A DNA stretch of 10,526 bases from Leucogyrophana mollusca (GCA_021014945.1 MU266875.1:1-10526), one strand, 5' to 3'; positions 1-7,516 are shown, numbered from the stretch's first letter. A program made the numbers and translations. The notes: generated by a model not told the origin, from the sequence alone.

Positions 1-860
1 TGTCAGAAAACATAAATATGCACCCTGGATATAGTATTTAGAGATTTATGCATTCAGGTCCTGTTCTGAAGTCCCCCTCTCAGTGCCATGGGTGTTTATA
101 CATCATATATACCATAAGAAACACTCTGGACAAACACTCTGGTTGATTCAGATGCCAGAACAATTTTCCCAGGGGGGAAGTACCAGGAGGAGGGGGTGGG
201 TGTCCACAGTCAGGGATTTCCCCTGCCCCCCTGGCCTCCTGACACATTGTAGATATATATATGAAGACTCTATATCCGATATATAAAGCCCCCACATCCA
301 ACCCCTCAAAAAAGCGAACCAAATTTGTCCCAGGTGGGCAACCAGCATATCTATTGATGTAGTGACAATTAGGGGTCTATATAAGCGGTCAATATTTGTC
401 CAATATGTCCTACAATACAATATATATACTAAGGAATGATCCCCTGAAAAGGGGGGCCAAGGGAGCAATGATTACAGCCAGGGGTGGGTACAGATTGGGC
501 TGTATTGGGCTATACAGGGCTTGAAAATGCGAACTAAGTTAATAAAAGCAATATATAATATCCTAAAACACTACACTACACCATGGATATGCAATATATA
601 TGAAGGGAGGAGCAGGAGGAAGCAGGAGAGGCTGAGGAAGAGTGTGGGAAAGCCAGATATATGGGTGTTGCCATTTGTGGATATGTTTTGGGAGTAGTGG
701 TATGTATTACCGCTTTTGGAAGCCCCAAAATGCGGTCAAACATATGAGATAAATACATTCAAACTCAGCTGGGTACCACTGGAGGTATACATTAGTAAGC
801 ACCCTCACAAAAACCACCATTTGGCCCTAGTGGCAACTCCCAATGCAAATGACAATGCAT
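1..860. other. AT-rich stretch without supported gene
   Basis: No convincing coding sequence is visible on either strand; the open frames are short, overlap each other and show no recognisable motif. The stretch is rich in TATATA runs (near 250-285, 410-430 and 590-600) and in G/C homopolymer patches. A TATATAAG string near 378 could be a promoter element, but no gene follows it. The right edge is where the Ty3/Gypsy homology begins, so this is either sequence flanking a truncated element or internal sequence too decayed to recognise. Confidence 0.5.
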
Positions 861-1657
861 TGGGTGGCAACTACCCCCTCTGGATGGTTAAAAACTACAG
901 CCTGGACTCACTGCCAAGCATTGCATGACATGCTTCTCAGTGATAAGATCAGTGCTACACATGCTCATTGGCGGGACGGAGTAATTGCTCACCACATCGT
1001 GGCAGTAAGACACCTACCTGGCAAAGTCCATCGTGTGAGCGATGGACTCAGCCAACAATTTGTCGGACGGGACAACATACCAGGCAACGGTAGTGAGTGG
1101 ACGGTCAGCGAGGATTGGGAAACCTCACGGGGAATTGTTAATGACCTATTCCACGTCGGGATGGAGGACAACGACTACCAGAAGCTGAAAACACGATATG
1201 GCAGCGAATCTCTGTGGATGTTGATGATAGATGCCATACTGGACAGAGACCACAGCATGAACATCAGGGAGAAACAACACGCTCGACATGGTGCAAAGGG
1301 GTACTTAATCGAGGGTGGTGCACTATGGCGACTGGGCAGTGGTGATACTACACGTGCACGGGCACGAAGGGAGTGCATCACGCAAAACAAGGCAATCACA
1401 TGGGCACGAGAACAGCACATGACAGGCGGACACTGGGGCCGTGACACCATCAAAATTGCATTGGCCGACAAGATATCCAGCCCAAAATTGGACAACTCCA
1501 TCATGACGGCCATTGCTGAATGCGCACAGTGCAAGAACTTCGGACCAACTCACCTACATGCCCTATTCGACCCGATCACCCGACACCACCCATTTGAACT
1601 ACTGGTGGCAGATTACTTGAGCATGCCAGCTGGCAAGGGCTCGTACCATATGGCGGA
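861..1657 (+). pseudogene. Gypsy pol: RNase H tail and integrase zinc finger
   Basis: The frame opens in the last part of an RNase H domain: a WRDGVIAHH segment followed by the motif RHLPGKVHRVSDGLSQ, matching the conserved H-x-P-G-x-x-x-x-x-x-D-x-L-S ending of Ty3/Gypsy RNase H. About 120 codons of linker follow. Then comes an HHCC zinc finger (His residues in EQHMTGGHWGRDT near 1412-1440, Cys pair in CAQCKNFG near 1519-1542) that helps integrase bind element ends. The first catalytic Asp of the integrase core is the GAT at 1611-1613 (ADYLSMPAGKGSYH context). Just after this, near 1640-1660, the homology moves to the next frame, a 1-nt loss or 2-nt gain. This frame runs on to 1721, but the part past about 1657 is out-of-frame noise. 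Confidence 0.85.
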
Positions 1658-2170
1658 ATGTGGATCGACACATTTTCACAGCACCTATGGGCATTCAAGT
1701 ATAAGACAGCGGGCACGGTGAAGACTACGCTTGATGGACTCAGCCACATAGCTCAGACATTCCACACACCAGAGATGCTCATGACAGATGGGGGCAAGCA
1801 TTTCGATAACAATGATGTTCACCATTGGTGCGCCAACCATAATACCAAGTACCATGTGGTCTCCGCATACTCACCTTGGGTGAATGGGCTTATCGAGGGC
1901 AGCAATAAACTGCTACTGCATGTCCTAAAGCGCTTATGCGCACCTGGACTTGGTGAGGACAAATACAGGACAATGGCCGTGAAAACCATACCATGTGCAT
2001 GGACGGATCACTTAGATCACGCAGTGCGATGTCTCAACGAACGGCTCTTGACTGCATTGCAATTTTCATCATTGGAACTCCTCCTGGGTTCCATTGTGAA
2101 CACTAAGCCGACCCCACTACACATCATCAATACTCCTACCTCGCACAGCGACACTATCACACACATCGGA
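1658..2170 (+). pseudogene. Gypsy integrase catalytic core (D,D35E part)
   Basis: Translation in frame 2 starts WIDTFSQHLWAFKYKTAGT, which follows directly on the segment left in frame 3, so this is the same integrase core after a frameshift. The second catalytic Asp is the GAT at 1787-1789 (LMTDGGKHF) and the catalytic Glu is the GAG at 1895-1897 (NGLIEGSNKLLL). The spacing is 35 residues, the canonical D,D35E arrangement. Integrase joins element cDNA to host DNA. Homology leaves this frame between about 2150 and 2180 and resumes in frame 3; the stop of this frame is at 2243-2245. Confidence 0.85.
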
Positions 2171-2855
2171 TTACATTGGACAACAATGTCTCGACAGATA
2201 CGACAACACCATCACACACGCCATGAAACGCAAGGATGCCGTTGACACACGCATCCTATTAAGCCGCACGGGACCCTCTCATTTTGGGCGAGGCCAACTC
2301 GTACATGTATATCAAAATGACCCTGAGTATACATTCAAAACGGAACGAAAATTACTACCCTGATGGTCCATACCACGACGCATAGTGGGGCAGATACGCA
2401 ACTCGTATGTCCTGGAAGACTTGATGGGCAACCAATTGCCCGGGACGTTCCATGCACGTCGCCTGCGACATTTCCACGCATGAGAAGGCACCAGACTAGT
2501 GCAACAACAAAAGGAGGTGACGCAACATATGGGAGATGAGTACGGGAGGGACCACTACATGGATGCGTCGCAGGAAGAGGACCAGGGAGATCGAGAGGTG
2601 GATGAACATGAGGAGATCAAGGAGTTGGTGTCACCAGGAGTGGAGGACAAGTGGGGACCAGGCATGACAGGGGGAGACGACTTGCTTGGCGGATTGCAAT
2701 GGGGTCATTGCGATATGGGGGGGGGGGCACATGGGATAGGACATCCAGGGAGAGAGAGAGCACCGGGACAACGAGGGCTTGTAGTGGGGGTTTCCGAGGA
2801 TCCTAGAGGTGTCCTCCAGGGAGAGAGAGAGCACCGGGACAACGAGGGCTTGTAG
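2160..2855 (+). pseudogene. Gypsy integrase C-terminal region and acidic tail
   Basis: Frame 3 encodes a basic LDRYDNTITHAMKRKDAV segment, then a small beta-rich C-terminal region. That region contains KLLP, a TGA stop at 2361-2363, then WSIPRRIVGQIRNSYVLED and FHARRLRHFHA. A second TGA stands at 2481-2483, followed by EGTRLVQQQKEV and a Glu/Asp/Gly-rich tail. The same frame stays meaningful across both stops. From memory, related Agaricomycete elements carry Arg at both positions, so each stop is readily explained as CGA to TGA. The tail includes an 11-G homopolymer at 2717-2727 and runs into a 71-bp tandem duplication before stopping at 2853-2855. There is no chromodomain, unlike element 2. 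Confidence 0.75.
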
Positions 2856-2885
2856 TGGGGGTTTCCGAGGATCCTAGAGGTGTCC
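2744..2885 (+). repeat. Perfect 71-bp tandem duplication (2 copies)
   Basis: Copies at 2744-2814 and 2815-2885 are identical by direct reading. Each begins TCCAGGGAGAGAGAGAGC and ends GAGGTGTCC. The period of 71 is not a multiple of three, so the duplication shifts the reading frame of the pol tail. The perfect match suggests a recent event or ongoing homogenisation. The (AG)n run inside each copy may have promoted slippage. Confidence 0.95.
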
Positions 2886-3383
2886 AGGGTCCACGCTTAG
2901 TCGTAGGATAGCATTGGACGCATGTACAGTAGACACATTGTCAGTGTGGTCCATCAATCCCTCACTGTTCACCTGTTTGCCTTATGGCCTACTCCATCAT
3001 GTAGCATCCTTTGCGAGGCTTATTGTCATCAGGTTCAGCTGTAGCAGTTGAATGAATCTTTTCCGGAGGAAGGGACACTATCTCACTTCGGTGTGCCAGT
3101 CCTAAACCCGAAACCATTCGAACTCTCATGCTCGTGAAGCAAAAACTCCGGCTAGCTTAGGTAGCAATCAAGGAGTTGCTCACGGTAGATGCATGATGGT
3201 TTGGATCAGATTTGAATTCTCCATGTCAAAACCCATTAACTCCGAGTCGTTCCGACGCCCAGGAGTCATGGTCTGATCAACTCCGGACCATCTGGAATCG
3301 ATGGACTATTGTGCAGAGCAATATTGTCACGCCCTCCATTGTGCTCTGTTCACCATAGTACTAAGCGAGCGGTACCTCCGCCC
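2886..3383. other. Noncoding stretch with recurring ACTCCG motif
   Basis: No gene is supported. The motif ACTCCG, usually followed by G, recurs near 3145, 3240 and 3280 and becomes dense after 3430. A TGTCACGCCC string at about 3328-3337 has the form of a Gypsy LTR start (TG plus a short inverted-repeat-like end), and the TATA box lies about 55 bp further on. This would fit the start of a degenerate LTR, but I find no matching CA-ending right edge, so the LTR call is left open. Confidence 0.4.
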
Positions 3384-3393
3384 TATATATATA
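3384..3393 (+). promoter_or_regulatory. TATA box, probable LTR or leader promoter
   Basis: A TATATATATA tract lies in a GC-containing context (CCGCCC before, GCTC after), 61 bp upstream of a consensus 5' splice donor at 3454. Transcription starting about 30 bp downstream would produce a leader containing the intron-like segment at 3454-3504. No ATG-initiated coding sequence follows at once, so this may be the U3/R boundary of a degenerate LTR rather than a host gene promoter. There is no direct evidence of expression. Confidence 0.5.
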
Positions 3394-3423
3394 GCTCTAT
3401 TTTACTGTAGTGCACCTCATTCG

Positions 3424-3601
3424 TTATCTGCCTAACTCCGGGCACTGGCTGAGGTGAGTAATTTATATTTACCTAGGATTGCTACCCTACTAACTGTACC
3501 GTAGCTCCGGACTAACTCCGGAATTCCTTAGGTGAATATAGTCATTATCTGCCTAACTCCGGGCACTGGCTGAGCTCCGGACTAACTCCGAAATTCCTTA
3601 G
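3424..3601 (+). repeat. Tandem pair: intron-containing copy and intron-less copy
   Basis: Block 1 (TTATCTGCCTAACTCC through GGCTGAG, 3424-3453) recurs exactly at 3545-3574. Block 2 (CTCCGGACTAACTCCG through CCTTAG, 3505-3531) recurs at 3575-3601 with one substitution (G to A). In the first copy the blocks are separated by 51 nt (3454-3504); in the second they are joined directly. The 51-nt segment has the hallmarks of a spliceosomal intron (see the next entry). The arrangement is that of an unspliced copy followed by a spliced-looking copy. Microhomology-mediated deletion at the shared AG is the main alternative. Confidence 0.85.
3454..3504 (+). other. Candidate 51-nt intron in a noncoding leader
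   Basis: The segment starts GTGAGT, contains the full TACTAAC branch-site box at 3488-3494, and ends TAG at 3502-3504. At 51 nt it is a typical basidiomycete intron length. The branch A to AG distance is only about 10 nt, which is short but tolerated. The exact absence of this segment from the neighbouring repeat copy supports the call. It would lie in the untranslated leader of a transcript driven from the TATA box at 3384. Confidence 0.65.
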
Positions 3602-3619
3602 ATTTGTCACTCCATACTT

Positions 3620-3763
3620 ACCGTACACCATAAGATGGCCGTAATTTAGGATGTACCGTACTGCTGCCCAATTGACTGTCTGTTTGTACGGTATGGCAAC
3701 GGTCTTGAGGGAGACCGTACACTGCCTGCACATTGTACAGCCGTAGCCATATACAGTACGGTA
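3620..3763. repeat. Cluster of ACCGTAC / GTACGGT heptamers
   Basis: The heptamer ACCGTAC occurs exactly at 3620-3626, 3655-3661 and 3714-3720, and its reverse complement GTACGGT at 3686-3692 and 3756-3762. The outer pair TACCGTACTG (3654-3663) and CAGTACGGTA (3754-3763) is a perfect 10-bp inverted repeat. Five hits in 144 bp is far above chance for a 7-mer. The cluster could be protein binding sites or the remains of a small inverted-repeat element; no target-site duplication was found. There is no supported coding sequence here. Confidence 0.6.
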
Positions 3764-4022
3764 TACAGCCCTAGTACATAGTTCCTGTATATCAATATTG
3801 TGATGGAGTAACATAGCAATATGTGGGGAACTGTCAAATCCGGTTCCTCCCGTGCTTTCTGGGGAACTCTGGACTAGGGAGTAAGCGTAGGAGTGTAGAT
3901 AACAGAGGGTGAACTGATTCCGGAGTTTGGAATGGAACATTGGCTTCAGTTTATGTGCTGCGCCTTTGCTCGAGTTCAGTTCTGGATTTCGGAACTAAGT
4001 CGGAAAGAAGTCGGAGAGATAC
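3764..4022. other. Noncoding stretch up to the outer edge of an LTR
   Basis: No gene or clear signal is visible. The sequence still contains CCGGAGT and CGGA strings similar in flavour to the ACTCCG motif upstream. The five bases directly before the LTR (GATAC, 4018-4022) would be one half of a target-site duplication; the partner would sit beyond the missing 5' LTR of element 2. Confidence 0.4.
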
Positions 4023-4351
4023 TGTCAGGATTGACTAGAGATCACTCCAGGAAACCACAACAAAAGATGATGAACGAGGATAGTATTGAGAGTGAGAGAT
4101 GAGAGTGCTGACTGGTAAAAAACCAGCGCAAAACTGGAGTGCTATGATTACTAACTACTGTATGTATACCTATTGGAATAGGGCACGGACCTAGCCATGC
4201 AGAGTCCGTGAGGTGTTACTAGAACATTCCTTGGTATTTATCATGCTACTATGAATGTCTTTACAAAATAGGAATGCGCTAAAAGGAAAGATAGCTACTG
4301 GATTAGATAAGATTAAAAGATCTGAAGATTAGATTAAAAGGAATCATGACA
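4023..4351 (-). mobile_element. LTR (329 bp) of a minus-strand Ty3/Gypsy element (element 2)
   Basis: On the plus strand the segment starts TGTCAGGATT and ends AATCATGACA, so it has TG...CA ends and a near-perfect inverted terminal repeat (9 of 10). The high-coordinate end abuts a polypurine tract on the minus strand, exactly as expected for the junction between internal domain and 3' LTR. A chromodomain coding fragment lies further upstream on the same strand. The element therefore runs right to left and this is its 3' LTR. No second copy of the LTR is present in the window, so the 5' part of the element is lost or lies outside. Confidence 0.8.
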
Positions 4352-4370
4352 TTACCCCCCCCCCCCCTTA
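4352..4370 (-). other. Polypurine tract of element 2
   Basis: Read on the minus strand this is TTAAG followed by a run of 13 G in total and then TAA, directly before the LTR start TGTCATG. A G-rich polypurine tract next to the 3' LTR primes plus-strand synthesis during reverse transcription in LTR retrotransposons. The homopolymer length is likely to be variable and error-prone in sequencing. Confidence 0.75.
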
Positions 4371-4597
4371 AGAATCACGTCCTCATGATTAGGATTGAGC
4401 ATCATAGAAAACATCTCCATCAATTACCAGCGTGTTTGTTGGAACACGTTCCATCCAGCCATTGGTTAACCGTATAAGGAAGTCAGGACTATTCGGCGGA
4501 CTCTGTCATCTCGGGGTTTGAATCAAGGTGGCGGTTTATAGTTGTAAATCACCCTAAGCTTCATTCAAGGAATGGGTCTAGAAGCAGTTGGGTGTTT
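4371..4597 (-). other. 3' untranslated or decayed pol end of element 2
   Basis: This lies between the chromodomain stop (4598-4600) and the polypurine tract. Reading through that stop on the minus strand gives KHPTASRPIP before the next stop, similar to the short basic tail that follows the chromodomain in related elements. The rest shows no coding signal. Confidence 0.45.
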
Positions 4598-4810
4598 TCA
4601 ATGGAGGTCTTTGATAGCTGCATTGCAGTTGGTAAGGTTTTCCGTGGGTTCCCAAGTTTGTTCTTCTCGTGGGAGACATTTCCATTGGACTAAGTATTGT
4701 AACTTGTCCCTGTGTACACGGGAATCAAGGATTTGTTCAACTTTGTCATATTGTTGAAGCACTTTGAAGCCACCATCAATCAGCTTCAAAAACTCATGGT
4801 ACGACTTCAA
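4598..4810 (-). pseudogene. Integrase C-terminal chromodomain fragment (element 2)
   Basis: The minus-strand frame encodes KVEQILDSRVHRDKLQYLVQW, a short K-rich turn, then TWEPTENLTN and AAIKDLH. This is the chromodomain pattern (VEKIL-D-R...YLVKWKGY...TWEP..NL..A) found at the C-terminus of chromovirus integrases, where it helps target insertion to chromatin. About 46 residues of the domain are present (about 4741 down to 4601). The usual WKGYP is replaced by WKCLP, which removes an aromatic residue of the usual cage region. The integrase core is missing upstream: repetitive sequence replaces it. A stop at 4598-4600 is followed in frame by KHPTASRPIP, so the stop may be a CGA-to-TGA change. 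Confidence 0.8.
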
Positions 4811-4884
4811 AATAGAAGATGCCAGGCATGCTTCAAAAACTGGTACAACTTCAAAATAGAAGATGCTGGTGCAACTTCAAAAAC
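4797..4884 (-). repeat. 44-bp imperfect tandem repeat
   Basis: The motif TGGTAC(G/A)ACTTCAAAATAG followed by AAGATGC is found at 4797-4822 and 4841-4866, a period of 44. A third partial copy (TGGTGCAACTTCAAAAAC) lies at 4867-4884. The repeats start at the 5' edge of the chromodomain fragment and replace the expected integrase sequence, so they probably mark a rearranged deletion junction. Confidence 0.8.
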
Positions 4885-5175
4885 CCAAAATGCCGCTCCC
4901 AGCAGATTACCTCTGATTGTATCAAAACGTGACCAGCTTCAACCAGCTTCACATCATTGAAACAAAACCAGAAATAAGATCCTATATAACCATCAGTTGT
5001 GAATTGCGGTCTGCAAAAAACACAAGGCTCACTACAAAATGGAGTGGCGAGCACGTTTACCACTGCCTGGGCTGGAGAGGGAAGCTCCAGGCCTTTTCTG
5101 AATTTTGTACGTAACAGGCTTCTCAATCACGTCGTGATTTATGTTTGTGGATTAACAAACCAGATATCGCGGAAC
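4885..5175. other. Stretch without supported gene
   Basis: Short overlapping frames are open on both strands, but none shows a recognisable motif. The sequence lies between the truncated element 2 and the proline-rich minus-strand coding remnant, and may include decayed 3' flank of the latter. Confidence 0.35.
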
Positions 5176-5969
5176 TCATAACAATGCCCACTCCACATCC
5201 GATACAGCCTGTTGGAAGGTGTGGGTGTCGTCTTCTGTCTTGTGGTTGTTGGGCCACCAAGAAAGGGAAAGTATCACAAATCTCAACCCACATGTTGACA
5301 CAGCACGATAAGTTGCGCCCAGAGTCAAGCGTGACAATGTACTGAATGGGCTCCACAAGCCACTGCGCTGGTGTGTGTGTGCCTGAAGGCTCTGTAGCAG
5401 GGAGGTTGGCTCAGGTTGGTTCAGGACATCAGGCAAGTATGCCTGTGGGTCATCCTTGCCTGCTGCAAAAGCCTTCATTGCATTGTCACCTCCCAGACCA
5501 CCAATGGGTGGACGGGCCTGTGCAATGACTTTGGAAGTTGAGAAAGTGTCCTCAGATGCTGACATTGACTCTGGAGTTGGAGAGGAGATAGACTTGGGGG
5601 TGGTAATCATGGGAGGGGGCACGACAAGTGGTGATCGTACAGTGGGTGTTGAAGTGGACAGCATTAAGGCACAAGGCGTGGAGTCAGGGGGCTCTGAGGC
5701 AGCAGGAGGGGTGGTCAGGGCGGCAGGGGGAGCGGTTGGGGTGGCAGGAGGAGCGGTTGAGGCAGCATGGGTGCTATGGAGGCAGCAGGGAGGTTGGCTG
5801 GGACAGCAGGGGGCATCGAGACAGTGGGAGGCATTGAGACAATGGGAGGCGTTGAGACAGTGGGAGGCACTGAGATAGCAGGAGGTGCCGAGACAGCAGG
5901 AGGCGTGGACACAAGACCTTCTGGCACTGAAGACTGACTTGTGCATACTGTCATATCCCGTGCAGCCAC
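5176..5969 (-). pseudogene. Proline-rich protein remnant with frameshift, function unknown
   Basis: On the minus strand the N-terminal part reads in one frame as a Val-Ser-x-Pro-Pro-x hexapeptide array (for example VSTPPIVSMPPTVSMPP), ending at PLPLPP near 5718. Around 5770-5800 the same Pro/Ala/Thr-rich character continues in another frame (STAPPATPTAPPAALTTPP), then GGLGGDNAMKAFAAGKDDPQ and AYLPDVLNQPEPTSLL. It ends FVILSLSWWPNN...FQQAVSDVEWALL at 5176. A 1-nt indel inside the repeats best explains this. The SLSWW and DV-W-L ending recalls, from memory, the C-terminus of Agaricomycete lineage-specific hypothetical proteins such as the one at 6926-7830, but this is weak. An overlapping minus frame at 5123-5356 also looks partly coding, so the C-terminal frame is uncertain. 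I do not know the function. Confidence 0.45.
5812..5901. repeat. 18-bp coding minisatellite (5 units)
   Basis: Units at 5812-5829, 5830-5847, 5848-5865, 5866-5883 and 5884-5901 follow the plus-strand consensus GGCRTTGAGACARTGGGA. Being 18 bp, each encodes one hexapeptide (V/I-S-x-P-P-x) on the minus strand, so copy-number change would not break the frame. Looser 21-bp units of similar composition continue to the left (about 5705-5765). The G-rich strand is the plus strand. Confidence 0.85.
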
Positions 5970-6134
5970 GCGCCCTCATATACCACTCTGGTTCCATTCC
6001 GCACGTTTCCGCATCACTCCGATCCTTTCGTCTAACAATTGTTGGACTTAGTGTTTTCTAGACTCATTGTTCCGCCTCCGGACCTTCCGCCGGTCCATCG
6101 GACCGAACACTGCCCCGTTTCCTTTTTGTATGTT
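5970..6134. other. Short stretch without supported gene
   Basis: No signal is visible on either strand. The Gypsy-like frame that follows is open leftwards past 6135, but its translation no longer resembles RNase H, so the left breakpoint of element 3 probably lies close to 6135. Confidence 0.35.
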
Positions 6135-6593
6135 TTCCTCTCCATTATAGTTCTGTCTATCCCAAAGAGGGGGATAAGGACTATGCTCGCGTCAACCCAC
6201 ACAACCTCCGACCAGTCTTTACTCGGGGACAGCTTGCATCGTTCCTTCGGGCTGCTGTCCTACATACCCCTGTCCTCCGCGCCTCCACACTCCTAGATAT
6301 CAAGAAGCTCCATTTTGACATTCTTTCCGCTCTTCCATCCGACTCTCTGGCTATTGCCAAGTCTTCCGCCCTCCCAGACCCACGCTGGTCCAAGGACTCC
6401 GACGGATTCCTCTGGCTTGACAACCGGATCTACGTCACGGAGGCCAACAACTTGCGCCTCCAAGTGCTCCAGCACTTCCATGATCATCCCCTTGCTGGAC
6501 ACTTCGGTCAAAATTGCACCTTAGAGCTAATCCGATGTGAATACACCTGGCCCGGCATCCACACCTATGTCAAGGGTTATGTCAAGTCTTGCA
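6135..6593 (+). mobile_element. Ty3/Gypsy pol fragment: RNase H-integrase junction (element 3)
   Basis: The plus-strand frame reads YPKEGDKDYARVNPHNLRPV, a linker (LRASTLLDIKKLHFDILSAL), then DGFLWLDNRIYVTEANNLRL and the start of an HHCC zinc finger (LQHFHDHPLAGHFGQN, EYTWPGIHTYVKGYVKSCT). This is the well-conserved segment between RNase H and integrase in Agaricomycete Gypsy elements. It differs in sequence from element 1 (which has EQHMTGGHWGRD), so it is a separate family. The fragment is free of stops. It breaks off at the first Cys of the CxxC pair, where unrelated sequence (the left inverted-repeat arm) takes over, so the second Cys and the whole catalytic core are missing. No LTRs are visible. 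Confidence 0.85.
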
Positions 6594-6899
6594 CCGCTGT
6601 CACACACCAAAAGTGTTTGGTAGCGAGAACATTGATTATTGACGAATATACGATGCCAAATGCAGCACAGGACAATCCTTCACTCATTAATTCCCAATCC
6701 GGATGATCTCCGCTCCCTCAATTTGTCTTATCGCACCACACCAGCATTCATCACGGCAATCACGTAACACAACGATTATTTGCAGACGCGCGTCTTTTTC
6801 ATTTTCCCCACCACCTATCACATTCAGACGCCCGCTATCACACTCGTTACAATCACGTTTACCAAATCCCGATGCCCATCACTAGATGCCCACCGCATA
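6594..6899 (+). repeat. Left arm of a 306-bp inverted repeat
   Basis: This segment is the reverse complement of 8905-9210, with no net length difference and about 13 mismatches by hand count (near 96% identity); most are C/T or G/A changes. It begins inside the element 3 zinc finger. The Gypsy frame continues into it in phase to a stop at 6704-6706, giving a chimeric ORF end (THQKCLVARTLII...). It carries the same intron-like and exon-like sequence as the right arm, so it arose by DNA-level duplication and not from a spliced RNA. Confidence 0.95.
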
Positions 6900-7386
6900 C
6901 AGCCCCCACCATCATATGCAGTGCCTCACCATTTGAGACACACGATCACACTAAGGAAGCCATTTTGGCCCAGACAATCTAAATTTGTCCAGTCGCCTTG
7001 ATCATTGTGATTCTGTGGCGCTGCGTTCAATTTGGTATGAATATGGACTGTCCGCCACGTGGGCTGCAGGTTAGTCCACCACGTCCATCCAGAAGACACG
7101 CGCAATGACATCGATGTCAACGCCTGGTGGTTGGCCCATGCGCTTGCAGGCAATCCACCACTGCACTTCTTTGGGTCTGCCCTTGCTGACAAGAGGCGGG
7201 CCAGACACCTCAAAATGGGTATCGGCCTCCATGGCGGTGTATATTCCAATAAGGATGCGTATGATGGAGGGAGAGAATCAAAGGGCTTGTTGAGGTAATC
7301 AAGGGCCTTTTTGAACCACTCTGGGTGCCAGACAGATGCCGGCTGAGGGTCGTGAATGGCATCAGGCATCGGAGAATCTTCATTAC

Positions 7387-7437
7387 CTTTAATAGTATAT
7401 ATTAGTGCGAAAAACGCAACGAGGAAAGGATGGTCAC
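7387..7437 (-). other. Candidate intron 3 (51 nt) of the W-rich gene
   Basis: On the minus strand it starts GTGACC, has an ACTAAT branch-like site and ends TTAAAG. It is 51 nt, a multiple of three and free of stops, so retention would keep the frame; the retained peptide (DHPFLVAFFALIYTIK) is hydrophobic, unlike its neighbours, which favours removal. Splicing would leave a 20-nt micro-exon (7457-7438) upstream. Confidence 0.45.
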
Positions 7438-7457
7438 CTTCAGAACATTCATCAGGT

Positions 7458-7516
7458 CTGCAACATGAGGAAATAGCATCAATGATGAGTAATGGGGGAA
7501 ACTGGTGATGACTCAC
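7458..7516 (-). other. Candidate intron 2 (59 nt) of the W-rich gene
   Basis: On the minus strand it starts GTGAGT and ends TTGCAG, with TTGATGC and TTACTCA as possible branch regions. It joins codons in phase 2 (…SQDL then R-P-D-E). Confidence 0.6.

Larger units (their letters stand above)
861..2855 (+). mobile_element. Ty3/Gypsy retrotransposon pol remnant (element 1)
   Basis: This is a 5'-truncated, decayed copy of a Ty3/Gypsy polyprotein gene. In order it holds the C-terminal end of RNase H, the integrase HHCC zinc finger, the integrase catalytic core, the integrase C-terminal region and a long acidic tail. Gag, protease and reverse transcriptase are absent. The frame changes from 3 to 2 near 1640-1660 and back to 3 near 2150-2180, and the last segment has two TGA stops. 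I see no LTR pair that can be assigned to it. It cannot make a functional polyprotein as it stands. Confidence 0.85.

Noticed and set aside
148..468. A 106-codon minus-strand frame in the first 500 bases
   Set aside because: It is overlapped by other open frames, has no motif and a composition that follows TATA and G/C runs.
1175..1553. Minus-strand frames opposite the integrase zinc finger
   Set aside because: They are antisense shadows of the recognisable pol frame on the plus strand.
3545..3940. A 131-codon minus-strand frame
   Set aside because: It spans the repeat copies and the heptamer cluster, lacks motifs and has no promoter or splice context.
4111..4125. Small hairpin CTGGT-loop-ACCAG inside the LTR
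   Set aside because: A five-base stem is expected by chance and has no supporting context.
6039..6524. Other plus- and minus-strand frames over element 3
   Set aside because: The Gypsy homology is unambiguous in a single frame; the others are shadows.
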